The position numbers and the translations under genes are program-made. A stretch of DNA of 64,000 nucleotides from the NCBI GenBank assembly GCA_020638905.1, contig JACKHP010000005.1, positions 62,001-126,000 of the forward strand. Direction: 5' to 3'. Positions 1 to 9,826 of the stretch are shown here, piece by piece; the first letter of the stretch is position 1; every line of letters begins with the position of its first letter. Under the pieces are notes generated by a model. That model had not been told where the DNA came from and did not search any database. It saw only the letters and a list, made by a program, of their open reading frames with translations. This DNA comes from Planctomycetota bacterium (lineage in GTDB: Bacteria > Planctomycetota > B15-G4).

Positions 1-211
1 GACGTCGACGCAGGCGGCGCGACGCGCCTCGACGCGTCAGCCGTCCAGCGTGCTGGCCCTGGCGCGCAACGTGCGCGATGCAGGCCCGCCTTCACGCTCG
101 CCCTGCGCCGATCCGGCGCGCGGCAGCGACGCACCTGGTCCCTCGCCGGACTCGGCCCGCACCTGCACGCGCAGGACGAGCAGCGCCCGGCCGGCAACCC
201 TCCGCGGGTGA
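1..211 (+). pseudogene. Possible 3' end of a STAS-domain protein, frame-broken
   Basis: After small frame changes the segment reads LDASAV, then LALARNVRDAG, then a stretch resembling the end of STAS/anti-sigma-antagonist domains (leucine-rich helix followed by a basic strand). It lies directly upstream of cheY, where STAS or Hpt-type small proteins are common in chemotaxis clusters. The beginning is outside the window. The frame is interrupted at least twice within 200 bases, as in the genes that follow, so the call rests on short matches and position only. Confidence 0.3.
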
Positions 212-214
212 CTG

Positions 215-611
215 ATGAGCCGCACCACACTCATCGTCGACAGCTCGACGTCCATGCGCCAGATGAGCTGGCCTTCGCGCTCGAGGAGAGCGGCTTCGAG
301 GTGGTCGAGGGCGCCGACGGGCAGCAGGCCTCGACGAGCTCGACCGGCGCTCGGGCAAAGCACGCCGCTCGACGTGATCGTCACCGGTACAGAACATGCC
401 AGTGCTCTCGACGGCCTCAGTTCGCTCCGCGAGGTGCGGCGGCGCGCGCCCTGGCGCTTCGTGCCGATCCTGATGCTCACCACCGGGTCGCAGTCGGTGA
501 AGAAGAAGAGGCCGAGGGTCGCGGGCCGGCGCCACCAGCTGGATCGTGGGCCTTCGACCCCGACACGCGCTGCTGGCCGCCATCGACCGCGTCCTGGGGA
601 CAGGTCGGTGA
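215..611 (+). pseudogene. cheY: CheY-type response regulator, frameshifted
   Basis: ATG at 215 opens TLIVDSS, the first strand and acidic pocket of a receiver domain. The reading then jumps frame near 265 (LAFALEESGFEVVEGADGQQ). It jumps again to the phosphoacceptor region (LDVIVTG), to LREVRRRAPWRFVPILMLTT with the switch Thr, and to a final FDPDT and IDRVLG helix. All receiver landmarks are present in order, but at least four frame changes are needed to join them. The stop overlaps the cheA GTG as GTGA (608-611). In an intact state it would carry the phosphoryl signal from CheA to the motor. Confidence 0.75.
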
Positions 612-2567
612 AGCTCGACTTCTCACGCTACCGCCAGACCTTCTTCGAGGAAGCACTTTCCGAGCACCTCGCGTCGATGGGCGCGTTTTCCGCCTGCCCT
701 CGAGCGCTCGCGACGACAGGAGGCGCTGAACGCGGTGTTCCGCGTGGCGCACTCGATCCAAAGGTTTCCGAGCGGCATGCTGGGCACGCTGACGGCGTGA
801 TCGCCGTTCTCGCACGATCTCGAGCCTGCTCAAACACGCTGCGCGAGGCGCGCCGGGTGACCATTTACGACGCGCTCAATCAGCCCCGCTGCTGCTGCGT
901 GCCAAGGACGTTAACTCCGAGGGCCTGCTGGCCGCCGAGCGGAAGAAGGCAGTCCGACCCCATCGGACACCGAGCCGGTACGCGGCGGCGCGCCTGCGCG
1001 CAGCCCCAGCCACGGCAGCTCCCGCGACGTCCGACAACGGGCGTGCGACCAGGACGCCCGCATCCGGGAGACGCCCGCCGGAACCACGCGATCGGACGGC
1101 CCGCGCGCCGTCACCGACGACTGAACGTCTGCGTGGGCCTACGCTTCCACCCCAGACACGCGATCTGCTGCTGCTTGGACTCGACCCGCTCACGTGCTGC
1201 TCGGCACCGGCCTCGCCGACTGGGCGAATCGAGAGACCCGCGTCGACACGACCGGCTACCGCCACTGTGACGGCGCTCGGTCCGCGGACGTCGCGCGCGC
1301 GACGACGCCGCTGCGCGTTGCGCCAGAACCGGGGCGGGCGCGACGCCGCCACCGGCCGCATCCCGCACAGTCGACGATCCGCGTGCCACGAACGCGTCGA
1401 CGCGCTGATCAACCTCGTGGGAGAGCTCGTCTCAGTCGATGCTCGAGCAGGCCACGTCCGGCCTGCTTACCGGGCGCTTCGACGAGCTGCGCGGAGCCAT
1501 CGCGCTCATAGGCGCCACTTGCACCCTGAACTCCAGGACGCATGATGGCCGTGCGCATGCCGCATCGCGACGGTCTTCGACCACTTTCCGCAGGTGGCGC
1601 GCGACGTAGCCCCGCGGCGCGCCAGCGAAAGCGCGTACTGGTCGTCAGCGAGGTTGAGCTCGACCGGGGCAGTCATCGAGGCCGTCGCCGACCCGCTGCA
1701 TGGTGCGCGCCGTCGACCACGGCATCGAGGATCCGCCACGCGCACCGCCACTGCGCGGCCAGAGACCGGCACCGTGCGGCTGACCGCGTCCAGGAGTCAG
1801 GGCGCGTCGTGATCGAGATCGAGGACGACGGTCGCGGCCTCGACCTCGGAGCACACATCCGCGTGCGGGCGGTGGCAGGCAGGCTCCTGCAGCCGGACGC
1901 AGTGCGGCGACGACAAACACGCGTTGTTCCGCGCCCAGCTTCTCGACCGCCGAGCACGTGAAACGCGACATCTCAGGGCGCAGCCAGGCTCGGCGTCGTG
2001 GCCAGCAACGTCGGCGCCATCAACGGACGTCTCCAGCATCACCTCGCAGCCAGGGCGCGGCACGGCGTTCCGCATCCACCGCTGACCCTGGCGATCCCTC
2101 GGCGGGCTCGCGATCGCGGTGGCGGGACAGACCCCGGCACCTGCCTTTTTGCACGCCAGTGTTCCGGACCAATGCACCCCGCCCGGGCGACGTGCGCGTG
2201 CTGCCCGGCGTGGGCGACGTGGTGCGCGCGTGCGCGACGGATAAACCCGCTGCTGCCGCTGCCGCGCCTGTTCAGGCGCGGCACGACGCGACGCCATCCG
2301 ACAGCCGCGGCCTGGTAGGCCGTCGTCCCGAGCACGACAGGGGGGCGCCTGGGACTGCTGGTCACGACACCGTCCACGGACGGCAGCAGGCGGTGCTCAA
2401 GAACCTCGGACGACACCGCTTCCGGGTCGAGGGGCCTCGTCAGCGCCGTCCTCGGCGACGGCATCGGCGTTCGTGCTTTCTGGACGTCCACGGGCTGGAA
2501 GTACTGGCCGTGCAGGCTGATGCGCACGCATTTCGCCGGCCGGACGGGCGCGCCAGTGGAGGCCTGA
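608..2567 (+). pseudogene. cheA: CheA chemotaxis histidine kinase, multiply frameshifted
   Basis: GTG at 608 starts VKLDFSRYRQTFFEEA, a typical CheA Hpt N-terminus. The Hpt active-site region (FRVAHSI) follows near 735-760. The dimerisation helix RVDALINLVGELV lies at about 1390-1435, the second helix LELQDRMMAVRM at about 1520-1560, then ELDR..IEAVADPL with the N-box. The ATP-binding VVIEIEDDGRGLD is at 1807-1850, and a CheW-like C-terminal domain ends near 2500. Dozens of single-base indels break the frame, yet the conserved blocks are spaced as in a normal CheA of about 650 residues. The kinase would link receptors (via CheW) to CheY and CheB. The exact end is uncertain. Confidence 0.8.
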
Positions 2568-2568
2568 C

Positions 2569-3057
2569 ATGCACCGTTGCGTGAAGCCGCGCAGCTCCAG
2601 GCGCAGACGCGCCAGTTCTGACCTTCCTGCTGGCGGGCAGGGTACGCGATCCCGATCCTGCGCGTGCAGGAGATCCGGGAGCCGCACACCAGCGTGACGC
2701 CATCCCAAGGCACGCCGCACGACCTGCTCGGCGTGGTCAACCTGCGCGGCGACATGTCTGTGCCCGTGCTCGACCTGCAGCACCTTCGGAGCTGCCCGCG
2801 CCAGACGACGACGGCAAAAGGCGTGACCGTGATGATCATGCTCGGCGACCGCGTGCTCGGCCTCGAGTGGACGCGGTCTCCGGCGTGATCGACCTGGCCG
2901 AGGGCGACACGTCGCCCATACCGAAACTCGCCGCGGACCGACAAGCGGACCTTCCCCAGCCGGCATGGCGAAGACGGGACAGGCACTCGTCCATCTGCTC
3001 GGCAATGGATCGCATCGTCGCGGAGCGCAGCCCTTCGAGCAGGCGAGCGACACCTGA
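2569..3057 (+). pseudogene. cheW: CheW adaptor protein, frameshifted
   Basis: The segments YAIPILR, VQEIREPH, GTPHDLLGVVNLRGDM, VPVLDLQ, VTVMIMLGDRVLGLE and AVSGVIDL follow each other in the order of a single CheW domain, which couples chemoreceptors to CheA. Two readable pieces (2664-2888 and 2867-3025) are in different frames, and the N-terminus lies in a third. The ATG at 2569 lies two bases after the last possible CheA stop. The stop at 3055-3057 precedes the receptor gene by 32 bases. Confidence 0.75.
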
Positions 3058-3089
3058 CATCCACGGGCCGCGAGGCCTGGAGAACATCC

Positions 3090-4785
3090 ATGAAGTGGTT
3101 CGCCAACGCGAATCCGCACCACGCCTCGTCAGGTCGGCTTCGATCTGCTGCATCATGGCCTTCGTCGGCATCGGGGCCTGTCCCGTCTAACCGCGCGGTG
3201 ACCTGCTCCGGCAAGGTCTGACCGCGACGGCGAACGGACCGCGACCTGCTCTCTCAGTCAACGAGGGGCGCTGTTCGACCTGACGACCGACCTGCGCGCC
3301 ATGCCGACAGCGCGACGTCGCTGGCCGCGGTCAGACGCGCTTCGAACAGGACGCGCGCGCCGCGCCACAGCAGGCCGCCGCCTCCGAACTCCAAGGCCGG
3401 CGGCGCCTCGCAAGGCGAGGTGGCCAAAGGCCATCGAGGCGATGATCGCCGAGGACGCACGATCCTGGCGACCCGCAGCAGCAAAGGACCTTGCCGGACT
3501 CGCCGCGCGCGCGCCGCGCGCGCGTTCAGGGGACAGGCGAAACCGCCCTGGGCGAGCAGCTCGACGCGATCGCAGACGACATGTCGTAGGCCGCGCGCCG
3601 CCGACAGCCGGGACGAGGTGACCACCGCACCGGCTCATGCTGCTGCTGGCGCCCGGATGTGGCCGCCGCGTGAGCCTCGTCGTGCGCCAGGTGCAACCGA
3701 TGGGCCGCGGTCGACATGCTGCGCGACATCGCCGAGGCGAGGCGACCGCAAGCGCCTGCCAGCCGAGGCCACGACGAGGTAGCCGAGATGTCGCGCTGGT
3801 TCAATGTCTTCGTCGGCAAGCTGCACGACATCATCAGCCAGATCCGCGCCAGCTCCGACACGGTAGCGCTCGCCGCGCCTCGAGCTGTCGTCGGCGTCGT
3901 CCGCCATCTCGGCCTCAGCGCAGGAGCAGGCGTCGAGCCTCAGAGACAGCCGCCAGTCTCGAGGAGATGACAGCCACCGTGCAGCAGAACGCCGGCAGCG
4001 CAGGCCAGGCCAACGGGCTGGCCGGCACGTATAAGGTCACGGCGACGGCGGACGTGGTCGTCAGGCGAGTCAAGGCCATGGGCGAGATCCACGCGTCGTC
4101 GAGCCGCATCGCCGACATCACGCCGACGATCGACGGATCGCGTTCCAGGCCAGACCTGCTGGCACTCAACGCGGCGGTCGAGGCGAAACGAGCCCGTAAC
4201 GAAGGGACGGCTTCGCCGTGGTCGCGAGCAGTGCAACCTGGCCCAGCGCAGCGCACGCCGCGGCGCGCGGATCGAGGACTCATCAGGACTCGGTGCACCA
4301 AGGTCGACGGCGCCACGCTCGTGAACCCGCTCCGGCGATCTGCAGAATCACCGAGTCAGTCAAGCGCACGTGAAGAGCGACATCGTGGGAGATCGCGGCC
4401 GCGTCCAGGAGCAGGCGGTGGGCATCGAGCAGGTCAGCGCGCCCGTGGTCCTCGATGGACCAGGTCACGCGCAGTCGAACGCAGCCCAGACCGAGGCTGT
4501 CCGGCACAGCCAGTCGCTGTGCCAGGCCGCGCAGCTCAAAGAAGCGCTCGTGGGCCGCTTCCGTCTACCGGGAGGGAGCGCCTGCGCGCAAGAACCGCTC
4601 CGCTGCACAGCGCGCGCATCCACGCGACGCGTCGCCTGGGGCGGCGCGCAAATCCATCGGCGCCGAAGGCGGCGCAGACGGCGGCCCCGCGTTTGCGCCG
4701 TCGCCTCGGCGCAGGGGCGGCTTGCCGGCACACACGATTCCGAAGGCACGCCGGAGCGCTCGATCCCTACAGGACGTTCCGATGA
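3090..4785 (+). pseudogene. Methyl-accepting chemotaxis protein, frameshifted
   Basis: ATG at 3090, after a GGAG ribosome site, begins MKWFANA and a hydrophobic stretch. A HAMP-like segment follows (RDIAEG.., then HDEVAEMSRWFN at about 3764-3808). The signalling domain reads LEEMTATVQQNAGSAGQAN, then MGEIHASSSRIADIT. The hairpin region (LLALNAAVEAKRA) is at about 4155-4195, then REQAVGIEQVS and QSNAAQTEA. The Glu/Gln-rich methylation helices and the receptor tip can be recognised, but the frame changes at least ten times. An intact version would be a membrane receptor feeding CheA/CheW. The stop overlaps the cheR ATG as ATGA (4782-4785). Confidence 0.75.
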
Positions 4786-5670
4786 GTACTGAGCGCGCCC
4801 GGCGCGCAGGACCCTGCGGACGGCTCCCCGACGGGAACGTCCGCAGGCGGGATGCGCTGAGCGCCCGCGAGTTCGACACGCTGCGCGCGATCCGTGCGCG
4901 CAGGCCAGCTACATCGCGCTCGGCGAGGCCAAGCGTCCGCTGCTCGTGGCGCGCCTCTCGCGACGCCTGCGTGCGTTAGAACCACGTCGTTCCGTAACTT
5001 CATCGACCACACTGAAGGACGGCAGCGGCTCCGAAATCACCGGAGATGATAAACTGCGTGACCACGAAACACGACCAGTTTCTTCCGCGAGGAGCACCAC
5101 TTCGAGCACTCGCGCGGCACCGTGTTCGCCGGACTGCGCGAACCGGTCAGGATCTGGTCCTGCGCCAGCTCGACGGGTGAGGAGCCACAGCCTGGCGTTC
5201 ACCGCGCGCCGCGCATGCTCAACGCCGCAACGCCCAGAACGTCAAGATCTGGCCACGGACATCGATCGCTCGGCGCTCACCGTCGCCAGGCGAGCCACCT
5301 ACCGGACTGCCGACCGCCTCAGTACCTCGACCCGTCGCTCTGGAAGCCCTGGGTGCTGCGCGGCCGAGGCGCCGCCAGGCAGCCTCGTGCGCGTGCGCGA
5401 CGAGATCGACGCATGAGTCACGTTCCAGCCAGAGCGAACCTGACCGCCGACATGCCACCCACTGGACGCTTTACGCGCCGTGCTGTGCCACAGCGTCTGT
5501 TCTGCGCCTGACGCCGGAACGACCACCCAGCGGTGGCTGTCGCGAGGCTCGCGCAGGTCATTGCGATCCGGCAGGCACCTGCTGCTGGGACACTCGGAGA
5601 CGATGCGCGTTCGCGTCCGCGAGGCTTCGAGTCGCTCGGTTGCGATCTACCGACTTGCCGCGACGGCGTG
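4782..5670 (+). pseudogene. cheR: CheR chemoreceptor methyltransferase, frameshifted
   Basis: The gene starts at ATG 4782. LSAREFDTLRAI is the CheR N-terminal helix. NCVT, then FFREEHHFEHL, matches the TNxTxFFR..HF block. IWSCASSTGEEP is the SAM-binding motif. ILATDIDRSAL follows, and LLLGHSETM with GFESLG is the usual C-terminal end. CheR methylates receptor glutamates using SAM. The blocks appear in the correct order but in alternating frames, with the damage density seen in the neighbours. The end is approximate. Confidence 0.75.
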
Positions 5671-5689
5671 GCGTCCGTGGCGCCGACTT

Positions 5690-6363
5690 CACGGCACGGG
5701 CGAAGGCATTGAGCTCCGACCGCCGGCGAAGACCGGCTGCAGCCGACGGCGCCCCCGACCGTCCACCTCGCGCCGCCGGCAGGAGGACCGGCGGCGCGTC
5801 GCGCTCCGGACGCACCGCCGGGCGCGGCGACGTGGTCGCGAGCCGGGAACCGCTCGTGATCCGCACGGTCCTCACAAAACCGGCGTGGCGTACCTCTGAT
5901 CCCGAAGACCCGCGGTGACGGCATGAACCACTTCGCGCTGCCAGGCAACTCGCGCTCCGACATTCCGCATCGCGCTACGGCGTGCACGCGATGGAGCTGC
6001 TGATCAACGCCATCCTGCGAGGGAGGCGACCGCCTTATACCGTCGCCTGCAGGCCAAAGGCCTTCGGCACGCCGCATGCTCGACCTGGGCGCGAGTTCGA
6101 AGTTCGGTCGCGGCGCGCAACGCGGCACCTTCGTGCGCGAGTTCCTGGCCAACGAGGGGCGCCCTCGTGGGCGAGCAGCTCAGCGGGCACGAGGCCATCG
6201 AGCGCACTGTTCGAGACCAGCGCCGTACGCGCGCGCCATTACGCCGCCAGCGCGCGGCGTGGCCGACGCCTCGATCGCCCGCAGGAGCGCTACCGCTCCC
6301 CTGCTCGACGACCGCGCGGCGTGCGCGGCGGACCAGTCGGAAGCTGGTGAAAGACCGACGTGA
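5690..6363 (+). pseudogene. cheD: CheD receptor glutamine deamidase, frameshifted
   Basis: The recognisable parts are VASREPLVIRTVL, GMNHFALPGNS (the CheD active-site His region after the lost GSCV segment), SRYGVHAMELLINAIL, LDLGASSK, FVREFLANE, and a C-terminal basic tail. CheD deamidates receptor glutamines and interacts with CheC or CheY in known systems. The segment that should hold the catalytic Cys is scrambled by frame changes near 5870-5900. The stop overlaps the cheB start as GTGA (6360-6363). The start is uncertain because the N-terminus is Arg-rich and unconserved. Confidence 0.65.
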
Positions 6364-7432
6364 CCGCCGATCGTCGATCATTGCAGCGCGCCGTCGCGTG
6401 CTCATCGTCGACGACTCAGCGCTCGCCACGCCAGGTGCTCAACGAGATCCTCTCAGGCGCGCCCGACCTCGGTGGTGTAGCGCGGGACGGCAGAACGCGC
6501 CTGGTCGTTGCTGCGCGGAATTGACCTGACGACTGGTCGCTCGACGTCGAGATGCCGCGCCTCGACGGCCTGGGACTCCTACCACGACGCATCGCGGCCG
6601 AAGTGCCCGCGTCCGGTGGTCAGCGGTACTCCCGCACGCTCACCCGAGCGCGGCTGCGCCACCACGTAGCGCAGCCAAACTGGGCGCGTTCGACTTCCGT
6701 AACAAGCCGCGCCTCGACATCCGCCAGGGACGCTCAGGCAGGCCGACGAGCTCGTGGCCAAGGTGCGCGCCGCAGCGGCACTAACTCACGTCCACGACGC
6801 GCGCGCGACAGCGAGACCGCCGCGCGCGGCAGCCCGAACGGCTGCAGCGCGCGCCACGCGCGCGCCAGGCGTCCGCGCCGCGGCAGCAACCCGAGTGCGT
6901 AGCCGTCAGCGCGTCCACCGGCGGACCAGCCGCGCTGGCCGCGATCGTCGGTACCTGCCGGCCGACGCGCCGCCGCTCGTCGTGGCGCGCAGCACATGCC
7001 AGCGCCGTTCACGCTCGTTCGCCCGGCGCCTCGACCGCATCTGGCGCTCAAAGTCCGGCTGGCCGAGACGTGGCAGAACTCCACGGCCGCCTGCTCTGGC
7101 GCCCAGCGGCACATGCGAACGCGCGCGCGCGCCAGCAGACGCCTCTCCGTGCGCGACGAAGATTAAAGTGAACCAGACCTCCCCGTCGGTCGGGCGTGCT
7201 GCGCACTCGTGCGCCGCCGCGTTCGGCGACCGGGCGCGCGGCATCCTGCTGATGGCAGGCGCCGACAGGGGCCCTGGGACTGGCCTCGACACTCGCCAGC
7301 GCCGACACCGTCGCACAGGACGGGCCAGCAGCGTCGTCTGGGGCATGCCGCGCCGAGGCCGTCCTGCTCAGCGCCGCAGCGCGTGCTGCCGCTCGAGAGA
7401 TCCGCGCGCGATCCTGGCAGGAGTTACGATGA
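6360..7432 (+). pseudogene. cheB: CheB receptor methylesterase, frameshifted
   Basis: RVLIVDDSALA opens the receiver domain. LDVEMPRLDGLG holds the phosphorylation Asp, followed by a KPRLDIR segment carrying the conserved Lys-Pro. The effector domain shows an AAIVGTLPADAPPLVV strand, FARRLDRI, and a C-terminal ILLMAGAD, then SSVVWGMPR, which match the catalytic-Asp loop and final substrate loop of CheB. The catalytic Ser/His segments are split across frames. CheB removes methyl groups from receptors when phosphorylated by CheA. The stop overlaps the next ATG as ATGA (7429-7432). Confidence 0.7.
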
Positions 7433-8259
7433 GCGTCGCTTACACGACCGCGACAGCGCGCCGTCGCCGTCAGACGCGCGCACAGCAGCCCTCATGGTAT
7501 GGTCGCGCATGTCGCGCTGTGCGGCGAGGCGCTCCGCGCGCGTGGGCTGCTGACCGTCCACGCGCGCGACGTAGCCGAGCCGCTGGGTTGGGTCCTGTGC
7601 CGCCAGCCCGATCGTAGTTCTCACCGCGCTCGAGCCACCACACCTGCAGCGCGTCGCTGCTCGCCGCGCTGCGCAACAACCCGACGCACCGCGCCATCGA
7701 TCGCACTTTTCCTCGGCCGACGCGGCAGCAGCGCGTCGGCACCGCGCTTTTCGTGCCGGACGCGATCCTGCGCAAGGACGCGCACCTGCCCGACGCGCTC
7801 GAGCGCTTCCTCGACGGCCTGGGCCTGCTCGTGCCGCGCGAGCAACGCGCGGGCGAAGCGGACGACCACGAGGAGCCTCCCCTGCACGGACGCATCCTGC
7901 TGGCCGAGGACAGCCCCACGAACGCCGCGCTGCTGGGACGCATCCTGCACGTGGCCGGCGCCGACGTGACCTGCGTCGAGAACGGCGCCCAGGCCCTGCT
8001 GGCCATGGACCAGGGCCGCTTCGACCTGGTCCTGATGGACATCGAGATGCCGCTCATGGACGGGCGCGTCGCCACCCGGATGCTGCGCGCGAGCGGCGTG
8101 CCGTGCCCGATCGTGGCACTCACCGGCCACGACGCGCTGGAGTTCGGCGCGCGTCCCGATGCGGCCTGCTTCGACGCCGTGCTGGGCAAGCCGATCCGTC
8201 CGTCGGAGCTCGTGGCGGCCTGCCGCGCGCACCTCGCGCGGGCGCGCGTCGCGCGCTAG
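7429..8259 (+). CDS. Tandem receiver-domain protein; 5' third frameshifted, rest intact
   Basis: The intact part (7753-8259) ends with a complete receiver domain. RILLAEDSP supplies the acidic pocket, LVLMDIEMPLMDG the phosphoacceptor Asp, then IVALTGHD with the switch Thr and LGKPIRP with the conserved Lys. No output domain follows. Upstream, pieces such as EALRARGLLTVHARDVAE, VLTALEP and LFVPDAILRKD look like a second receiver without an obvious phosphoacceptor Asp. They are separated by frame changes that end near 7745. It is the last gene of the chemotaxis operon, so a signalling or phosphate-sink role is likely. The start rests on the ATGA overlap with cheB. Confidence 0.7.
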
Positions 8260-8288
8260 AACGGGGCTCCACCCCGCGAGCGAGCGAC

Positions 8289-9158
8289 ATGGCCGATCCG
8301 CACAGGCGCCGTCCCGAGAACGTCGCCGGCGACGTGTTCGTCGACGAGACCTGCATCGACTGCGACACGTGCCGCTGGATGGCGCCCGAGACGTTCGACC
8401 GCGCCGGCGAGATGTCGCGCGTCCACCACCAGCCCGACGAGGGCGAGGCGAGGCTGCGCGCGGGCATGGCGGTCCTGTCCTGTCCCACGGCGTCGATCGG
8501 GACGACCGGCGGGCTCGACCTGCGCGCGGCGGCGGCCTCGCTGCCGCACCCCGTCGACGCGCAGGTGCTGCACTGCGGCTACCACCACGAGGCCAGCTTC
8601 GGCGCCGCGAGCTGGCTGCTGCTACGCGACGACGGCAACGTCCTCGTCGACTCGCCGCGCTTCGCGCGTCCGCTCGTCGAGCGGCTCGAGGCCCTCGGCG
8701 GCGTGTCGCTCATGCTGCTCACCCACCAGGACGACGTGGCCGACCACGCGAAGTTCGCGCGCCACTTCGGCTGCGAGCGCGTGCTGCACGCCGACGACAC
8801 GGGACCCGCGACGCGCGACGTCGAGCACGTGCTGCGCGGCGACGAGCCGACGTCCCTGGCGCACGACCTGCTGGCCGTCCCGGTTCCGGGACACACGCGC
8901 GGCAGCGTCTGCTTCCTGCACGACGGGACGCACCTGTTCACCGGCGACCACCTCGCGTACAGCGCGCGCCTGCGGCACCTGTACGCGTTCCGCACGGCGT
9001 GCTGGTACGACTGGGACGCACAGATCCGATCGATGGAGCGCCTGGGCGAGTACGACTTCGAGTGGGTGCTCCCCGGCCACGGATGGAAGACGCATCTCGC
9101 TCCCGGCACGTCCCGCCCCGAGATCGCGCGTTGCGTGGCCTGGATGAAGGACGCCTGA
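8289..9158 (+). CDS. Ferredoxin-metallo-beta-lactamase fold fusion protein
   Basis: This is a 289-residue protein. Residues 15-70 form a single-cluster ferredoxin domain with Cys22, Cys25 and Cys28 and a fourth Cys65 followed by Pro. Residues 90-280 are a metallo-beta-lactamase fold. LLTHQDDVADH (143-153) replaces the usual HxHxDH, and PGHTRGSV, TGDHLAYS and LPGHGW supply further metal-site His and Asp residues. The altered first motif is shared, as I recall it, with ferredoxin-linked hydrolases of cyanobacteria and plant plastids. The substrate is unknown. A reductant-linked oxidoreductase or hydrolase role is inferred from the fusion. It starts 29 bases after the receiver gene, at the first ATG. 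Confidence 0.8.
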   Translation: MADPHRRRPENVAGDVFVDETCIDCDTCRWMAPETFDRAGEMSRVHHQPDEGEARLRAGMAVLSCPTASIGTTGGLDLRAAAASLPHPVDAQVLHCGYHHEASFGAASWLLLRDDGNVLVDSPRFARPLVERLEALGGVSLMLLTHQDDVADHAKFARHFGCERVLHADDTGPATRDVEHVLRGDEPTSLAHDLLAVPVPGHTRGSVCFLHDGTHLFTGDHLAYSARLRHLYAFRTACWYDWDAQIRSMERLGEYDFEWVLPGHGWKTHLAPGTSRPEIARCVAWMKDA

Positions 9159-9184
9159 CGCGCACCCTCCCGCCACACGGCCCG

Positions 9185-9214
9185 TTGGGACGCACGACGA
9201 CGCCTCGATATGCT
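9185..9214 (+). promoter_or_regulatory. Sigma70-like promoter of the 9222 gene
   Basis: TTGGGA (9185-9190), an 18-base spacer and TATGCT (9209-9214). The ATG at 9222 begins seven bases after the -10 hexamer, so the mRNA would be leaderless or nearly so. An alternative ATG at 9210 lies inside the -10 box and is therefore unlikely to be used. Confidence 0.5.
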
Positions 9215-9221
9215 GGTGCGC

Positions 9222-9665
9222 ATGGCGCGCGTCCCAGGCACCGAGGCTCCCCGCAACCAGGCCGGCTGGCGGCCGGGCGATCCCGTGCGCTGCCGGCGTT
9301 CGCGCAGCAATGGCGCGGCCGGCGTGGCCGACCGGCGTGGATTCCTGGTCGAGGTGCGGCCGACGCACGTGCGCGTGCTGCTCGATCGCGAGGGACGCTC
9401 GCTGTGGCTCGAGAGCGAGGCGGTGCTGGCCGAGCGCGACGCGGGCGATCCCGACCTCGAACTCTTGAGACGTGCGTTCGTGCTGCTCGAGGGCTGCCGC
9501 GTCGACGTCGAAGATGACGAGCTGATCGTCTTCAGCGAGGGATTCCCGGCCGATGCGGTCGGTCAGGTCCGGGCGCTGCTCGGCAAGCGCCTGATGGGCT
9601 TCTCGATCGAGGCCCACGGCGTGCACGAGGTGGCCTGCCGACTGGCGATCGCGTCCCGAGGCTGA
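9222..9665 (+). CDS. Hypothetical protein, 147 aa
   Basis: No family is recognised. The first 35 residues are Arg/Pro-rich and probably disordered. A compact acidic alpha/beta region follows (VEVRPTHVRVLLDREG, then DDELIVFSEGFPADAVGQV), without signal peptide, membrane segment or metal motif. I chose ATG 9222 because a promoter-like -10 element overlaps the upstream ATG at 9210. It is flanked by two ferredoxin-containing genes on the same strand but separated by its own promoter, so no functional link can be drawn. Confidence 0.55.
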   Translation: MARVPGTEAPRNQAGWRPGDPVRCRRSRSNGAAGVADRRGFLVEVRPTHVRVLLDREGRSLWLESEAVLAERDAGDPDLELLRRAFVLLEGCRVDVEDDELIVFSEGFPADAVGQVRALLGKRLMGFSIEAHGVHEVACRLAIASRG

Positions 9666-9735
9666 CTCGGTCACGCGCGCACACGGCAGTTTCCTTCACG
9701 ACCTGCGGGTCGTCCGTCCGAAAAGCCCGGCTCTG

Positions 9736-9765
9736 CTGGACCGGGCCCGCGCCCCGGCCTATCAT
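9736..9765 (+). promoter_or_regulatory. Possible promoter of the small ferredoxin gene
   Basis: CTGGAC (9736-9741), an 18-base spacer and TATCAT (9760-9765), a -10 with five of six consensus bases. A start near 9772 would leave a leader of about 55 bases before ATG 9827. Confidence 0.4.
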
Positions 9766-9826
9766 GCCTCGCCCCACTTCGATCGGGCCCGGCAACAACC
9801 GGGACCCCAACCGAGAACACAGATCC

